A stretch of DNA of 64,000 nt from Taeniopygia guttata. Taxonomy: Eukaryota; Chordata; Aves; Passeriformes; Estrildidae. Shown here piece after piece: positions 61,290-64,000 of this stretch. The translations under genes were made by a program, and so were the position numbers. Each line of letters starts with the position of its first letter. Within the stretch, counting starts at the first letter, position 1. The notes beneath the pieces were generated by a model, which searched no databases, was not told the origin of the DNA, and worked only from the letters and a program-made list of their open reading frames with translations. The stretch is taken from the NCBI RefSeq assembly GCF_048771995.1, contig NC_133025.1, positions 8,122,001 to 8,186,000 on the forward strand. The letters are read 5' to 3'.

Positions 61290-63788
61290 TCACAAACAAG
61301 CACAATCCCAGTAGGTTCCAAATATTCTGAACTTCCGCTCGTTAAAGTTGGGCCTTAAAACAATACAATATGGCTTCCCCTAGAGATATATTTTTCTGAG
61401 AGAAAAAGAATAATACACTGAATCTCTAAAGTTTTTTTTGCTGTGTCTTGACACTTTCGTAATGAAGCAGGGAAAGTGCAGCATGATTTCATTATGTATT
61501 GACTATATACTTTGTGAATATTGACATATTTGACAATTAAAATGTAAACATAACTTGAAGGTTCCACACAGCTTAATAAATGGTCAGCACAGTCACTCAG
61601 ACTATGGGTATTTTAAGAACATGCCCAGATTGCAACTATCAGAAGCAGATAATTTTATTCAATGTAATTATTGCGCCTTTCTAATGTGACTTAAAATGTG
61701 AAAAGTTGAAGTTCTCTTTTTCCCAAAGTCAATTACCACAAAGCTATGGGAGAAAAGCATTTTTTTTCCACATGAAACCCAAGTTCTTAAGCTCTGTTCA
61801 CACAGCTGGGCATGCAGAATCAGCAAAGCTCTTAAAAATTCCCCAGGGAATTAATGTGACTTAATGGCAGTGTAACAATGGGATAGGACTTGTCACAGTC
61901 TTCCCAGTGACTTCCAAATAAAATAAAATGTAAAAAATGAACAAAATAAAAAAATAACCATTCAACCTTCTCTGACAGAGATAGTTGCAATGGTATAAAC
62001 CAGCAAATTTGTTCAGACTGAGACTGTGACCCTAGCTGTGTTTATTGCAATGAGACAACTGCCGCAGTCATTGGAAGTGTAGCATGTGAAAATTTTTCAT
62101 TGTTTCTGCATTAGTTTGTTCTGCCACAGTAGCTGAAGCGATTTAAAGGCCAACTCATGGGAATTTCTGCAGCATATGTGTTAAATGTGAACATTATGTT
62201 AATATCGCAATCCAGTCTAATTTAGCCACTCTTTAAGGTGTTGTACAAGATGGTCTCTTGTCTCCTTTGAGCTGAAGATATGTCTTTTTTTACTGTGGGG
62301 ATGATTTTAAACTGACCACTGAGAGACATTTTGAGCATTTTAGATAATTTTATGGTCCTTATAATCTTGATTCTTTTTTAATAGAGAAAAATTGGCTGGC
62401 CTTCTCATGTGAATCATTATGGTGTTTGGAAAGGGAAAAAGGCCAGTAAATGTAACATAAAAACAGGAGGGGAATTGAGTTACAGACATACCCCAAAGCA
62501 TCCAAACCAGTAAAACTTATCACATATTATTCTTGAACAGTGCAGCCTCTTCGGAGGTACTGGATTGCTTCTCCAAGGTCCTGTTTAATACATGACTGAC
62601 AAGAAAATGACATCCCCTGTCTTGAAGCTGATTTGACTGGCATCAGTGGAGGGCCCTCCTTTCATCCCACCAAGCTTGAGCACTGATAGGTCATCCTGTG
62701 CCTGGTATCTCTTTCCTGCTGTCAAAGCATCAGCTATATCCCTGCTCACTTGGGGTTCCTACTGCCTGTCCTGAGTGACACAGTCCAGGGTATTCTCTGA
62801 GACACCCTTGTGTGCTGATGGATGCAGCTAGTCATTGTCTTCTCCTTCTCCCAGACTTTTCTGCAGTTTTCTCAAGTGTGAGGCTCACAAAAGGGTTGAT
62901 AGTAATCAATAAGCTTAGCAATTTCTAAGATTGTGAGAGGGCTGTGGAAAGACTAGATCTGAAAATTTGTTTATTTTAGATCCACAACTGAATAAAAAGG
63001 AGAGAGGGAGAAAAAGAAGGTACTGATTGACAATGTGCAACAGGTAAATCTGTTCTGGTCAGAAAAGGTTAAAAATTGAAAACTCGTTCCTTTGTCCAGC
63101 AACCCAACCTAAAAGACAGTCCTGAAAAAAGCTGCTCCTGGAAAACAGCCTCATGCTATTCTGGCTCAATATCCTGTCAGTATAAGCTACCAAACCCTGG
63201 GCAGGATTAAAGTAATTTAGGACTTTACATGATTTTAGAGTGAGGTTCAATGCACCACTCTGCTGAGGACATTTGAACCTACTTCGTCCCACCTAGAAGA
63301 ATGCCACAAATGCAGAATTATGGTTCAGCTCTTTCTCTTTCCATACATTAAGATTCAAAAAGTTGGAGCATAACTACCACTTCCCAAGTGAACACCTAAA
63401 AAAAGGTGTATTGGATAACCAGTGCTGATATTTTTATATGGAATTATGTATATTTAAATCAAAGTTCTCAAATGAGAGACTGAAGGAACCTCCAATATTT
63501 CTGACATAAGATTGCCATACTCACTTGAAATCATACTTTGTTTTATTGAACAATGATTGAGAGTGATGAGAGGAGTGCTGTGGGAGAAGAAAGACTTCAA
63601 TTACTTTTTGTTGTTAGAAACAAAATGTGATCCTGTGTTTTCCAGATTCTGCATTAATTCTATTATTACTAAGTAAAATTGAAGACATTGTTTCTGTTTC
63701 TCTTTAAGGCAGATTTAAGAAACTAGCTTTTTTTCTTCCAAACTCATAAAATTTCCTGGGCTCAGAACTCAAGAGTGCTACCATTTCA

Positions 63789-63826
<38 letters not shown>

Positions 63827-64000
63827 AACAAAAAAAAAAACAGCTTTCAGAGTAAATCTTATTCTTAGATTTAATCTAACCTAACCTAATCCAAGCCTCT
63901 CAATTTTCTCAGATGCACCACACAGTTCAGGGTCTCATTACTGTGTTCAAACATTAGTATTTTGCCATTTATTTATTCTGAAAATTCTCTTAATCTTCTA
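61290..64000. other. Gene-free AT-rich DNA
   Basis: No gene recognised. A poly(A) tract with interruptions lies at 63789-63840. A few imperfect CTAAC/CTAAT units follow near 63873-63892. Confidence 0.55.

Noticed and set aside
1-64000. CRISPR arrays, bacterial operons, phage or tRNA genes
   Set aside because: The sequence is clearly vertebrate. No regularly spaced repeats with unique spacers and no tRNA-like B-box context were found.

Overview
The window looks like nuclear DNA of a songbird (passerine). The evidence is three CR1 LINE 3' ends, several avian-type ERVL/ERVK LTR fragments, an avian class II (beta-like) endogenous retrovirus, and a degenerate ITPRIPL1-like gene of the type many songbird genomes carry. 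Species cannot be fixed by eye. Apart from one GC-richer block at about 5.5-12.6 kb, the window is AT-rich DNA without convincing protein-coding genes.

Region by region: 1-4.5 kb is AT-rich and unassigned. 4.5-5.5 kb is unusually rich in perfect hairpins and short direct repeats and lies just beyond the 3' end of the minus-strand gene. 5.7-12.4 kb holds an ITPRIPL1-like gene on the minus strand: TATA box, tiny exon 1, intron, N-terminal exon with a coiled coil and membrane segment, a frameshifted acidic linker, and about 300 codons of the Mab-21/ITPRIP C-terminal domain. A plus-strand retroviral segment (6787-10665) separates the two halves, and the middle of the host domain was not found. 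The segment has the end of gag, a dUTPase-like/protease/RT frame, integrase and the first codons of env. RNase H is deleted.

The retroviral remnant keeps an apparently complete -1 frameshift signal at the gag-pro boundary: A AAA AAC, then an 8-nt spacer, an 8-bp stem, and a loop able to form a pseudoknot. The protease-RT frame and the integrase frame are each open.

12.7-64 kb is mostly gene-free. It contains four solo-LTR candidates (about 13.6, 19.5, 31.6 and 59.4 kb), CR1 fragments (21.1, 28.0 and 28.9 kb) and pentanucleotide satellites (CTCAG, TAATC and a 58-unit GAAGG array). It also has a striking inverted duplication: 252-bp arms at 36740-36991 and 40036-40287, differing at 4 positions, 3 kb apart, with one arm joined directly to the GAAGG array. 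One candidate exon lies at 61199-61283.

No new multi-gene system was seen. The most interesting items are the intact frameshift element, the gene/retrovirus composite, the inverted duplication, and the scattered perfect hairpins that suggest template-switch mutation.
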